Part shown: piece after piece, positions 9,655 to 18,513 of the stretch | How positions within the stretch are numbered: position 1 is the first letter of the stretch | Layout: each line of letters starts with the position of its first letter | Origin: Lewinellaceae bacterium | GTDB lineage: Bacteria; Bacteroidota; Bacteroidia; Chitinophagales; Saprospiraceae | Assembly: GCA_020636155.1 (NCBI GenBank) | Contig: JACJYM010000003.1 | Span: 248,001-312,000 of the forward strand | Length of the DNA stretch: 64,000 nucleotides | Direction of reading: 5' to 3' | Made by a program: the position numbers and the translations under genes | The notes under the pieces: model-generated | The model's database searches: none | Told to the model about the DNA's origin: nothing | The model's input: the letters and a program-made list of their open reading frames with translations, nothing else

Positions 9655-11328
9655 TTATGCAAATATTCCATTTAATATCGCAGAAGTAATTAGATAGGTT
9701 GGTTTTACCCCCTCCAATCCCAGACTTCCAGAGGCCAATGTACTTCCCGTTTCTAAGGGATTGTCACTGGCATAGTAGGCATACCGAAGTTTCATACTGG
9801 AGCTTACACTATTCCTTATCATGGATGCCGCTTGTATCGCTTTTTGATAATGAGCTCCTTCCATTTCCAATCCAATGGCCTTCCATGATGATTCAAGAAA
9901 ATATTTCAAAATATCTTTGTTTTGAAGCGAGGTGCCGAGAACAGTTATCATCGTCCCTTCACAAACTGCAAGGCCTGAATTTTCAAAATCCTTTGCTTTG
10001 AGTGCATTTTTGAAAGGGTAATTATCAGCACTTCCCTCAAAGACATGAGAGGTGGCTATCATAATGTCTCCTTTATCTCCGAGCAATATTCCCGCTTTCC
10101 CCATAATATTTACAGACTTAAAGGGGAGTTTTTTCTTAGTTCCGCTTGATGAACTAGGTTTTAACAGTTCATCCATCGTTTCGTAAGCCTGCTCACCAAA
10201 CGCATAATCCATAACTACCAAAACTGGATTGTCGTCCCAGTGCTTACCCACGATTATTTCTCGCGGCAAAGTATTTTTATCGATTTTTGAAGTGTCAATT
10301 ATCTGTACATTGATATTCGTTCCGCTGAAATCTTTAAGATAATTCATGCCATGACTTAAGGCATAATCATTGACCATTTTTCTCAATTTCGAATTATCAG
10401 TAAGGCTTAGTTCCTCAGCAATATCTTCTAAACTCGTATTATAATATTTTCTACCGAGTGCGGCACGAGCATAGAGACTGTTCATTACACTATGCATATT
10501 GGCGGATATGACGTGTAGCGGTCTCTGATCTAGAGAATGGTTGAAAAGTTCGTTTTTAACGTTTTTTGCCCACACCTCACCATGGTTGTGATGACCCAAT
10601 TTTTCTCGTAAGGTGAAGGAGAAACTGATTTCGCGGTCTTGCTTTTCATAATATTCCTCGAAACTCAATCTACCTAACCAATATACAATGTGAAACAAGC
10701 TATCGACTTCTTCTGATTTGTCAAATTTTTCACAAGCTTCTGCAGTTTCTTCATAAGATCGACCTATGATTGAGCTCAAGTAAGTGTAACCCACTTCTTT
10801 ATTGTAGGGAGCTTTTGTTTTGATTGCTTCCACGATTTCTGTCAATACTTCCCACGCTTTAGTCGGTCGATTTCTCAGATCGAAAGCATTTTTTCTTATT
10901 TTCTCGGCTTCGATATACATAAAGGTCAAGTGTGTCAAAACATCGTAAACGTCACTTCTTCCTCGTGTCATTTCTATGAACATCTGATCTTGATCTATGC
11001 GGTAGCAATTGCGTCTTCTTTTGCTTGGTATTATCGGTTCAAAGTTTGAATTTTCAAAGCCCTCGCGAGCAATCAATTTTACATAACGGCATTCTTCAAT
11101 TCCTTGTGGAAGCCTCTGTGCAATATAGAGAAGACCATTTAATTCGACTTTTTCCGGGTCGTTGATGCTACCATAAATCTCTGGTTTTAATGCCAATAAT
11201 GCATTAATCATGGCTTCTCCCGACATTCCCAATGGTTTATAACTTCCTCTGATAAAGAGGTGTCGCATCGCAATATGTAATTTTTGAATGGAGGCTCTTG
11301 AAATTTGTGCTCTACTAATTGATTCCAT
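9655..11328 (-). CDS. DUF6909-like protein with nucleoside phosphorylase/nucleosidase-like C-terminal domain
   Basis: A 557-residue soluble protein. The N-terminal 300 residues are helical and not recognised. The C-terminal part (about 320-557) reads like the phosphorylase superfamily: I-M-G-K-A-G-I-L-L-G-D-K-G-D-I-M, then L-E-M-E-G-A-H near residue 486 (the ribose-binding Met-Glu of this superfamily), then A-S-D-N-P-L near 518, resembling the catalytic-Asp loop of AMP nucleosidase (S-D-K-P-L). The arrangement, a long N-terminal domain before the catalytic domain, recalls AMP nucleosidase. A purine nucleotide hydrolase is plausible but unproven. The DUF6909 name is recalled from family knowledge, not checked. 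Confidence 0.75.
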   Translation of the reverse strand: MESISRAQISRASIQKLHIAMRHLFIRGSYKPLGMSGEAMINALLALKPEIYGSINDPEKVELNGLLYIAQRLPQGIEECRYVKLIAREGFENSNFEPIIPSKRRRNCYRIDQDQMFIEMTRGRSDVYDVLTHLTFMYIEAEKIRKNAFDLRNRPTKAWEVLTEIVEAIKTKAPYNKEVGYTYLSSIIGRSYEETAEACEKFDKSEEVDSLFHIVYWLGRLSFEEYYEKQDREISFSFTLREKLGHHNHGEVWAKNVKNELFNHSLDQRPLHVISANMHSVMNSLYARAALGRKYYNTSLEDIAEELSLTDNSKLRKMVNDYALSHGMNYLKDFSGTNINVQIIDTSKIDKNTLPREIIVGKHWDDNPVLVVMDYAFGEQAYETMDELLKPSSSSGTKKKLPFKSVNIMGKAGILLGDKGDIMIATSHVFEGSADNYPFKNALKAKDFENSGLAVCEGTMITVLGTSLQNKDILKYFLESSWKAIGLEMEGAHYQKAIQAASMIRNSVSSSMKLRYAYYASDNPLETGSTLASGSLGLEGVKPTYLITSAILNGIFA

Positions 11329-11372
11329 CTACTTCAATATTTTTTATATCAACTCAAATTTTAAGCCAAAAG

Positions 11373-11942
11373 TTATTTTTTTCTTTGCAATTGCGCTGTT
11401 TGTTTCATCGTGACCGGAAAACTTTTGACTTCAGGGATATTTTCACCATTGACAATGGTGTCACCACTTGGATAAAATTCTTTTGAGTTTTGAACTATAA
11501 TTTCAAATATTATTTCTTCATTTTCAAAAGAGTAAATAGCCGATATCTGGTTATCCATGACTTCAAAGGATGAAAATATCTGATTTCCTAGCTTTTTAGC
11601 ATTGATTACGATGCCGTTTTTCTCATCGATTAGATAATCGCCGTTTTTCTCATTGACCGTGATCAACTCATAATTTCTTGAGTCTTGCCCTTCATATTTT
11701 AAAATCCACTGGACGGTATCCGGCGAATCTGTTTCTCGAATGGCAAAATCCATTAATATAGTATCAATTTTATGGCCGTTGTTAATGAGAAGATTTCCCG
11801 ACCATTCGCCATAATAGTCATTTGGGAATTTTGCAGAGATTTCCTTTCCAAGCTTATTCGGAGTTTCATCGGGAGAAGAAGATTTTTTACAAGCTTGAAA
11901 AAAGAGAGAAACCGTGAAAAGAATTACTATGTATTTTGCCAT
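11373..11942 (-). CDS. Putative lipoprotein, unknown function
   Basis: A 189-residue protein with a lipoprotein signal: a short hydrophobic stretch ending F-F-Q-A-C at residue 18, followed by a lysine- and serine-rich linker. The mature part is mostly beta-strand-like, with a repeated pattern of hydrophobic and polar residues, and resembles small beta-sandwich or lipocalin-like lipoproteins. It starts 44 bp upstream of the nucleosidase-like gene on the same strand, so the two may be co-transcribed. I do not recognise the family. Confidence 0.75.
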   Translation of the reverse strand: MAKYIVILFTVSLFFQACKKSSSPDETPNKLGKEISAKFPNDYYGEWSGNLLINNGHKIDTILMDFAIRETDSPDTVQWILKYEGQDSRNYELITVNEKNGDYLIDEKNGIVINAKKLGNQIFSSFEVMDNQISAIYSFENEEIIFEIIVQNSKEFYPSGDTIVNGENIPEVKSFPVTMKQTAQLQRKK

Positions 11943-12136
11943 CTGTTACAATTTAAATGTCAATTAATTCATAAAAGTATGAGGAAAAAATGACCTACTC
12001 GTATTAAGGAATATTTAAATTTTGATTAATAGGAACTAAATTTATTTAATCCTTAACAATCACCAAAAAATTATCTAAAATCTAGATTACTCTAAAATAA
12101 ACTTAATCACTGGTCTTCGTCTAAAGCTTTAAACTT

Positions 12137-12832
12137 ATGATTATGAAAAAAAGCTTACTTTTATTGATTACACTGGTTCTAATCTCTTGCTCTTCTTCAG
12201 AAAAATTCAAAACCAGTGCTTACGACTCTTTAGCACCCTCACACAAAACCATAGCCATATTACCGATCGATCTGGTTGGCAAATCTTATCCCGCTGAAAT
12301 GTCTGAGGAACAATTTGATAGATTGCTTGCAAAGGAATCGAATGAAATTCAAACGACCTTATACAACTTAATCGCAAGAGAAACCGGAAGAGAGAAAAGT
12401 GATATAAAAATTAGGTTGAAATCGATTACAACCACGAATTCGACTCTGGAAAATGCCGGTATAACTCAAAAGAATATTGCGGATATTACCGAAGCTGATT
12501 TAAAATCGATACTTGATGTAGACGTCGTACTAAGAACCAGAATATTTACCAATGTATTTTTGACGGATACCAGGGAAGATTTGACTTCAGAAATTCTTAC
12601 AACCGCAGAGACTATTGTGAAAAACTCAATCCTTACCAAAGCACTTTCGTTCGAAAAAGCGCAAGCCGATGTCAAATGTGAATTGGTTGATCTGGATAAA
12701 GCGACTCCCGTATGGGTGTATGACAAAAAACGAACCATATCACTCAGGGACAAGAACTCGGAAATAATGAAAAAACTGTGTTCTGACGTGAGTAAAAATA
12801 TGCCCTATCGGGAAATAACACGAAGGGGATAA
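12137..12832 (+). CDS. Putative lipoprotein of the CsgG/GNA1162-like style
   Basis: A 231-residue lipoprotein; the signal peptide ends L-I-S-C at about residue 19 (counting from the first ATG; a second ATG at 12143 is equally possible). The mature protein begins with T-I-A-I-L-P-I-D, a strand found in envelope lipoproteins that share the CsgG/DUF799-like fold, and continues with a region I-L-D-V-D-V-V-L-R-T. This suggests an outer-membrane-associated, perhaps oligomeric protein; the exact family is not certain. It has its own transcription unit and ends at a strong terminator. Confidence 0.7.
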   Translation: MIMKKSLLLLITLVLISCSSSEKFKTSAYDSLAPSHKTIAILPIDLVGKSYPAEMSEEQFDRLLAKESNEIQTTLYNLIARETGREKSDIKIRLKSITTTNSTLENAGITQKNIADITEADLKSILDVDVVLRTRIFTNVFLTDTREDLTSEILTTAETIVKNSILTKALSFEKAQADVKCELVDLDKATPVWVYDKKRTISLRDKNSEIMKKLCSDVSKNMPYREITRRG

Positions 12833-12840
12833 TACAAGAA

Positions 12841-12873
12841 AAAAAAGGGAGTGAATAGTACACTCCCTTTTTT
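12841..12873. terminator. Bidirectional intrinsic terminator
   Basis: A perfect 13-bp stem (12841-12853 with 12861-12873) around a 7-base loop has an A run on one side and a T run on the other. It serves both convergent genes, the lipoprotein on + and phnA on -. Confidence 0.9.
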
Positions 12874-12875
12874 TA

Positions 12876-13445
12876 TTATGCCTTTTTTACAAATTTTGTC
12901 AATATTACAATCTGCTGTCCTTCTACTTTAGCTTCGATCTGCTCAGGATTGTCATGAACGAGTCGTATTTTCTTTACAACGAGCCCTTTCTTTGCGGTAA
13001 AATTGGCTCCCTTTACATTTAGGTCTTGTGTCAATATTACCGTATCACCTGTCTGGAGTTCTTGTCCATTGCTGTCGAAATGAGGTTCCAGTTTGATGTT
13101 TCCGCTATTCTGAGCCCATTCCAAAGTTGCATCATCCAAGTACATCATGTTCAATGCTTCTACTGCCCAATCTTCATTTTTCAACTTATTTAATAGTCGG
13201 TAACTCAATACCTGTACAGATGGTACTTCACTCCACATACTATTTAATAAGCCTTTCCAATTATTTGGGTCACCCATTTCTTCTGAATTTATGGCATCGG
13301 CACAGGGCGAGCAACAAACAGCTATTTCGGTCAGATCTTCTCCTGATTTCGGACTAACAACAACTTCCGTCAAATCATCTGAAGACCCACAAATCTCACA
13401 TTGGTTACCACTTCTGGTTAATAATTCACTACTTACATTCATCAA
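12876..13445 (-). CDS. phnA: PhnA-domain zinc-ribbon protein
   Basis: A 189-residue cytoplasmic protein. The N-terminal zinc ribbon has C-E-I-C-G (about residues 16-20) and a second pair, C-C-S-P-C, near residue 45. The C-terminal third has the PhnA domain, with L-Q-T-G-D-T-V-I-L-T and an L-N-V-K-G pair followed by K-K-G near residue 155. Despite the name, PhnA/YjdM proteins are not established phosphonate-pathway enzymes. The middle region (about 60-115) is an insertion relative to the short E. coli form, typical of longer bacterial members. A second Met directly follows the first. Confidence 0.9.
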   Translation of the reverse strand: MMNVSSELLTRSGNQCEICGSSDDLTEVVVSPKSGEDLTEIAVCCSPCADAINSEEMGDPNNWKGLLNSMWSEVPSVQVLSYRLLNKLKNEDWAVEALNMMYLDDATLEWAQNSGNIKLEPHFDSNGQELQTGDTVILTQDLNVKGANFTAKKGLVVKKIRLVHDNPEQIEAKVEGQQIVILTKFVKKA

Positions 13446-13471
13446 TCTCGGTACTTTTTAACTTTTTTTAC

Positions 13472-16400
13472 TTAGAAACTTTTATTTATTTTCACAAAAG
13501 TACCACTTGCTAAAGTATTTTTGGCTTCATTCGAAATAATTAAATAATAGATACCGGCTGAGAGGTCAGTAATATCTATGATTTCATCATTTTGATAAAA
13601 ACTTGCATTTTGATTTATGACTTGTTGACCCAGATTATTGAAAATAAAAACTGAAGTGGATTGACTTCCAATATTGTAGTGAATGTTAAGTTCATCCATT
13701 GCATACGTTGGAAATATTTTAAATTCAGCATAGAAATCGATTCCATCACAATCTTCATCTATTCCATTATCTGCAATTTCATCAGCATTTGGATGAATGC
13801 CCATTTCTAGATCGTTACAATCTAAGTCATTGCTCGAATATCCAAATGGTGCTTGACTTATACAAGTGTCTATACGTATATAACTATTGCCATAGCCATC
13901 GTTGTCTTCATCGCGATAATAGGTGTATATGGTTTCCGTATCATCTATCAAACCGTTACAGTCGTTGTCTATGCCATCGCATATCTCTGTGGCATTAGGG
14001 TGTATGCTTCCATCGTCGTCATTGCAGTCAGTGGCAGAAAGCACATAGCCGAAAGGTGGTGACATATCACAAATCTCTAACGAAAATTGAGCATCACCAT
14101 ATCCATCTCCATCAACATCCAAGTAATACGTATGTAGTGGAAGATTGTCATCGATAAGCCCATTGCAATCATTGTCTATGCCGTCACATATTTCAACCAT
14201 AGATGGATTTATCATTCCATTGTTATCATCGCAATCTATCGAATTGGTAACGTAATTCGCTGGTGCTGAACCGACACATGTGTCAAGTGCCATATTGATG
14301 TCACCATATCCATCTCCATCCAAGTCCAAATAATAGGTATATAATGGTAGACCATCATCTATGAATCCATTGCAATCATTGTCTATGCCATCGCAAATTT
14401 CAACTGCATTGGGATTAATATTCGGATTGGAATCATCACAATCTAGATTATTATCTACATAATTATTTGGGGCAAAATCCAAACATATTTCAATTTCTTG
14501 GTATGCATCTCCGAATCCATCGCCATCCTCATCATAGTAATAGGCAAAAAGTTGCAATCCTTCATCGATCATACCATTGCAATTTTCATCTTGATTGTTG
14601 CATATTTCCGGAGCATTAGGATGGATGTTGGGGTTATTATCATCACAATCTTCATAAGAATAATAACCATCACCATCTTGATCCGCATAAAAATAGGGTA
14701 GTGTAAACTGAAATGCCTCTGTACCTATTTTTATACCTAGCTTTCGTCCGGGTATATCGTCGGCAGGAGGGTGAATACCGCCCCAAATCCTCGACAAGCT
14801 GCATTGATCCGAAGCATCATAATATTTTGCCCATTGTAAGACAATGTCTGTGCTTGGACCCTCTTCAAAAACTAAAAATTCGTTTTTTGGTGCTTGAAAC
14901 TCTCCCATGCCCCTAGGAAAATAGGGGTCTCCTGTCAATGCAGTCAATATTTCTGCGGCCGCTCTACTATAAGTGGAATGACCTGATACATATCCGGCAA
15001 ATGGTGGTGTCACAAAAGTAGGTCTCTGATAAGGCCACCAGTCTAAGGCTCGCAACCATCCTACATGGGCTTGGTCGATCAATGGATTTCCAATTTTTGT
15101 AGGCCCCAGCCAACCTTTCATTTTTATTTCATTGACATACTCATTGTTTTCTCCAGCCAGCGAATCTCCTTCATTAATCAATTCAAAATAGCCTGGAATC
15201 AATGGAAGCCCGTCTTCACTGTAATTAGGAAGGTTAGGGTCAGAGCTTTGACCTTTTTCTGCCATTCCTCGGATAGCACTCACCGGCCTTATGTAGTCGT
15301 AGTAACCTTTTACACCCCACGCCACGATGGCGACATCATGCATCGTACCACCAAGCAACAAATACGATTTAACGTCCCATTCTAAGTCATCAATTAATTC
15401 TCCTTTACCGCCAAATTTCTTAATCAATTCCGGTTGGTCATTGACATAATTTAGTATGGTAAACCAATGCCCTGGAGGGGTCTCAGAGTCAGGACCATCA
15501 GCCCAAAACTCCGCTAATACTCGGCCGTAATCTCCTCTTTTGACGATTTGTGGCTGATAAGGTAGTCCTGTTTTGGGGTTGATAGTATATCCAGTCAATG
15601 GGTCACCACCACCATATAAATCATAAAATTCCTTATATTCTTCAAAATTATTTGGGTAACTTTGAATATTCCCAATGGTTGCAGGAGAAATATCCCACAT
15701 TGTGGTGTCATTTGCATCCAATTGAGATGACCAGATGGCGACCAAGCTGAAATTCCATCGATATTCATCATCCAAGCCTGCTTGAGAACCCGGTAATAAT
15801 TGGGGAGGCATACCCGGATCATCATAAACCTTATAATCATTTCCATCTCGATTATAAACTGTTAATTCCGAGGGATTTAATGAAAATGGAACGACATTTC
15901 CCCACTCGGGAGAGAGAAAACTGGGGATATTCCCAGGAATTTCATTGCCACTCTGATCGATAAAAACATCAAAAGCGATTGGTTGCCATCGATTGAGATT
16001 TTTAATATCAGGATTGCCCACACCTTTAATTACCAAAGGCGGATTGACAGGTTTATAGTATTGATTGGTGTAATTTATCAATTCATTGGATCCATCTTGT
16101 CTTCCGAACTGGATGATTTGTTGAGCTATGTAATTTCCTAGTGCTGCGGGGTTTCCACTTTTGTAATTGGTACTTGTATAATTGGTGTCAAAACCGAGCT
16201 CTGCCATCTTTGCGTTATACATTTGTAAGAGCATAGAAGCACCCGGTGAACCACTGAATCGATACCGAAGTAATCTGTAACAAGCATAACTTATGGCTTC
16301 AATTTGAGATTCTCCTACTGGTTTAGTCGATTGAAAATCATCTAAAATAAAAGTGTAGTTACCCACCGTATTACCCATGAAAAATGGTCTGGCTTCATCG

Positions 16401-16594
16401 TCATAAATAGCCCATGCATCATACATAGCTGCAGATACATGAAAAAGATTCCGAGCATGAACCGTGGGTCTGGCGAAATCATTTCTAATGGATTCTAAGA
16501 GTATTTCATTCCACTGCCTCGCAATGCTATGTTGTGAAAATGCAGTCTGGTAAACTGCGAACAAAATAAAAATGAATATCAATTGCTTTTTCAT
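13472..16594 (-). CDS. Secreted PAP2/vanadium-haloperoxidase-like enzyme with MopE-type repeats and T9SS tail
   Basis: A 1040-residue secreted protein. A signal peptide (1-20) is followed by a helical domain of the vanadium-dependent haloperoxidase/PAP2 superfamily. The two active-site motifs are present: S-G-H-S with His539, and S-R-I-W-G-G-I-H with Arg602 and His608. Residues of about 635-955 hold five repeats of roughly 60-65 residues, each with D-x-D-G-D-G-Y/F, D-C-D/N-D and G-I-D-x-D-C-x-G, the acidic pattern of the MopE/thrombospondin-3-like family that binds calcium or copper. The last 85 residues are a T9SS sorting domain ending in a lysine-rich strand. Halide oxidation or phosphate-ester hydrolysis are both possible; the sequence does not decide. 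It stands alone with a long upstream region. Confidence 0.85.
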   Translation of the reverse strand: MKKQLIFIFILFAVYQTAFSQHSIARQWNEILLESIRNDFARPTVHARNLFHVSAAMYDAWAIYDDEARPFFMGNTVGNYTFILDDFQSTKPVGESQIEAISYACYRLLRYRFSGSPGASMLLQMYNAKMAELGFDTNYTSTNYKSGNPAALGNYIAQQIIQFGRQDGSNELINYTNQYYKPVNPPLVIKGVGNPDIKNLNRWQPIAFDVFIDQSGNEIPGNIPSFLSPEWGNVVPFSLNPSELTVYNRDGNDYKVYDDPGMPPQLLPGSQAGLDDEYRWNFSLVAIWSSQLDANDTTMWDISPATIGNIQSYPNNFEEYKEFYDLYGGGDPLTGYTINPKTGLPYQPQIVKRGDYGRVLAEFWADGPDSETPPGHWFTILNYVNDQPELIKKFGGKGELIDDLEWDVKSYLLLGGTMHDVAIVAWGVKGYYDYIRPVSAIRGMAEKGQSSDPNLPNYSEDGLPLIPGYFELINEGDSLAGENNEYVNEIKMKGWLGPTKIGNPLIDQAHVGWLRALDWWPYQRPTFVTPPFAGYVSGHSTYSRAAAEILTALTGDPYFPRGMGEFQAPKNEFLVFEEGPSTDIVLQWAKYYDASDQCSLSRIWGGIHPPADDIPGRKLGIKIGTEAFQFTLPYFYADQDGDGYYSYEDCDDNNPNIHPNAPEICNNQDENCNGMIDEGLQLFAYYYDEDGDGFGDAYQEIEICLDFAPNNYVDNNLDCDDSNPNINPNAVEICDGIDNDCNGFIDDGLPLYTYYLDLDGDGYGDINMALDTCVGSAPANYVTNSIDCDDNNGMINPSMVEICDGIDNDCNGLIDDNLPLHTYYLDVDGDGYGDAQFSLEICDMSPPFGYVLSATDCNDDDGSIHPNATEICDGIDNDCNGLIDDTETIYTYYRDEDNDGYGNSYIRIDTCISQAPFGYSSNDLDCNDLEMGIHPNADEIADNGIDEDCDGIDFYAEFKIFPTYAMDELNIHYNIGSQSTSVFIFNNLGQQVINQNASFYQNDEIIDITDLSAGIYYLIISNEAKNTLASGTFVKINKSF

Positions 16595-16768
16595 GACTCA
16601 AACTCAAATTCTGTTTATTGATAAGAAAGTTTATAGATGCAGACAAGCCCAATTTGAAAGTTAAAGTTAGTAAAAAACTAATCAACTCAATTAATAAAAT
16701 ATTAGCTTATTAATTTTTCAATAAGAATATTGCTGAATTGAACATGTACTGACTTCATTTATGTATCC

Positions 16769-16847
16769 TAATAAATAAGGTTTCGTGTGGTCTGCAAGAC
16801 CCAGGATGAAGACCGTGTCGAAGATTTTCGTGTTCTAATCGGGATTG
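16769..16847 (+). repeat. 79-bp direct repeat, copy A (hairpin-forming)
   Basis: It aligns without gaps to copy B at 18435-18513 with 63 of 79 identities (counted by hand). The core GGTTTCGTG-t-GGTCT-gca-AGACC-cag-GATGAAGACC can fold into an inner 5-bp stem and an outer stem of about 8 pairs with one bulge. The pair brackets the Fic gene and a GC-rich patch. It lies in a 755-bp region with no credible gene. Confidence 0.75.
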
Positions 16848-17138
16848 TGCTAGGTCCCGAGTCGATTTCGATAATTGATTTCTATTGCCATATGCACTAG
16901 CCATTAGTGGATTCCAATTTTTATTTTGTGGTGGGTAATCAGATTCTATGTTTTGTTAGAAGTGTAATCGAAAAGAAACTAATACATTTTAGCGAATCCC
17001 TTAACTTCATTCTTGACAAGATTGATTACCTTGCCCTTTTTTAATATGCTTTTTTCCATCTATTGTGATTTTTATTATTAAATAATCTATACGGATGGAA
17101 ATTTTTTGCCAAATTTTGTATACCGTCGTCCAAAAGGC

Positions 17139-17248
17139 AACTTGGTTCAACAAGTCGTGACCACGTCAGCCACCGCGGCGTGATGGCCGTCGGGTACGGC
17201 CCTAACGATACCGCCAATGCCACCACAGAAACAGCCTTCTGCATCGAT
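17139..17248. other. GC-rich patch of foreign-looking composition
   Basis: About 60% of the bases in 17139-17248 are G or C (66 of 110 counted), in strong contrast to the AT-rich surroundings. It contains a 6-bp hairpin, GGCCGT/ACGGCC, at 17185-17201. A 67-codon frame on the minus strand (17041-17244) crosses it, but that frame has no recognisable domain and is not called as a gene. It may be a remnant of a mobile element or a structured site. The rest of 16595-17280 shows nothing beyond repeat copy A. Confidence 0.5.
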
Positions 17249-17280
17249 TTGTAAATTTTTCATACATAATAATCGATTAA

Positions 17281-17348
17281 TGTAAAGAATTTTGTGTTTT
17301 CTTTACAAAAGACTTTATCTTTGTATAGATTTTTAAAAATACTTTACA
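17281..17348 (+). promoter_or_regulatory. Fic promoter with inverted-repeat operator
   Basis: TATCTTTG at 17316-17323 matches the -7 consensus, with TTTG at 17291-17294 as a -33 box, 21 bases apart. A perfect 9-bp inverted repeat, TGTAAAGAA (17281-17289) and TTCTTTACA (17299-17307), brackets the -33 box. A third half-site, CTTTACA, lies at 17342-17348, just before the ATG at 17350. The layout suggests repression, plausibly by the Fic protein's own winged helix. Confidence 0.65.
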
Positions 17349-17349
17349 A

Positions 17350-18420
17350 ATGAATTCTTGGGGATTGGAAGAGTTGCCTCCAAATATTGATTTAGAAACA
17401 AAGAAAGTTTTAAAAGCACTGCCTTCAGCTCATGCGGCATTAGCTGAACTTAAAGGGATTTCATCAACAATTCCCAACCAGAGCATTTTGATTAATACAC
17501 TCGGATTGCAAGAAGCAAAGGATAGTTCTGCGATTGAAAACATCATTACAACGCATGATGATTTATATAAATCGGAATTAAATTTTGATGCTTTTAAATC
17601 ATTGCAAGCCAAAGAAGTTCAAAACTATATTTCAGCTCTTAAAAAAGGATTTGAGTTAATCACCAAAACTGGATTGCTGACAAATAAGAGTATATTGCAA
17701 ATTCAGGAAGTACTTGAAAATAACAAGGCTGGATTTAGAAAACTTCCTGGAACTGCACTAAAAAATGCGGCAACTGGAGAGACAATATACACTCCGCCAC
17801 AAGATTATGTGGAAATAATGAACCTAATGGCAAACCTCGAAAAGTATATTAATGATTCAGAGCTTCAAGATTGTGACCCTTTGATAAAAATGGCAATTAT
17901 TCATTTTCAGTTTGAGAGTATTCATCCATTTTACGATGGCAATGGGAGAACAGGTCGGATTATTAATATTCTATATTTGATTTTGGAAAAATTACAGACT
18001 TTGCCAATCCTTTATTTAAGCAACTATATCATAAAACATAAACCGGATTATTACCGATATTTGCAAAAGGTACGAGACGAGAACTTATGGGAAGATTGGG
18101 TTTTATTTATGATTATAGGAGTTGAAGAAACGGCACGAGAAACAATAGATTTGATTGTCAAGATTAAGGAACTAATGCTTGACTACAAACATCGCCTTCG
18201 TGATAATTATAAATTTTATAGTCAGGATTTATTAAATAATTTATTCAAACACCCGTATACAAAGATTGAATTTGTTGTAAATGATATTGGTGTATCGAGA
18301 TTGACTGCTGCAAATTATTTAAACAAATTAGCAGATGATAAAATGCTGCGAAAAGACAAATTAGGGACTGGAAATTATTATATAAACGAAGAATTATTTG
18401 ACTTATTAACAAAGAGATAA
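17350..18420 (+). CDS. Fic family protein (AMPylase-type) with C-terminal winged helix
   Basis: A 356-residue Fic protein. The catalytic loop H-P-F-Y-D-G-N-G-R-T-G-R starts at His192 and matches the active consensus H-x-F-x-D/E-G-N-G-R-x-x-R. An N-terminal S-S-A-I-E-N segment near residue 60 fits the inhibitory helix motif S/T-x-x-x-E-N/G of class II Fic proteins, so the enzyme should be self-inhibited. Residues of about 290-356 look like a winged helix-turn-helix (G-V-S-R-L-T-A-A-N-Y-L-N-K-L), which suggests DNA binding. There is no separate antitoxin gene, as expected for class II. It is flanked by direct repeats and may be an acquired cassette. Its target is unknown. Confidence 0.93.
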   Translation: MNSWGLEELPPNIDLETKKVLKALPSAHAALAELKGISSTIPNQSILINTLGLQEAKDSSAIENIITTHDDLYKSELNFDAFKSLQAKEVQNYISALKKGFELITKTGLLTNKSILQIQEVLENNKAGFRKLPGTALKNAATGETIYTPPQDYVEIMNLMANLEKYINDSELQDCDPLIKMAIIHFQFESIHPFYDGNGRTGRIINILYLILEKLQTLPILYLSNYIIKHKPDYYRYLQKVRDENLWEDWVLFMIIGVEETARETIDLIVKIKELMLDYKHRLRDNYKFYSQDLLNNLFKHPYTKIEFVVNDIGVSRLTAANYLNKLADDKMLRKDKLGTGNYYINEELFDLLTKR

Positions 18421-18434
18421 AAAAGCACAGTCGG

Positions 18435-18513
18435 TAATAAATAAGGCTTCGTGTGGTCTATAAGACCCAGCATGAAGCCTGTGTCATTGATGCCCGAGTT
18501 CTATTCGTAATTG
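18435..18513 (+). repeat. 79-bp direct repeat, copy B (hairpin-forming)
   Basis: This is the partner of 16769-16847. The core GGCTTCGTG-t-GGTCT-ata-AGACC-cag-CATGAAGCC forms an outer 9-bp stem with one G-T wobble and an inner 5-bp stem. Base changes relative to copy A largely keep the pairing. It begins 14 bp after the Fic stop codon. Confidence 0.75.

Noticed and set aside
13789..14701. Plus-strand open frames of about 67-69 codons across the acidic repeats
   Set aside because: They are antisense shadows of the repeated Asp-rich codons of the haloperoxidase-like gene, with no start context or homology.
17041..17244. 67-codon minus-strand frame over the GC-rich patch
   Set aside because: Composition changes abruptly within it, no domain is visible, and the tail is ordinary AT-rich spacer; treated as chance.
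16769..18513. The hairpin repeats around the Fic gene as integron attC sites
   Set aside because: No GTTRRRY core or matching R'/R'' boxes and no integrase gene; the copies are about 80% identical in a way attC sites usually are not.
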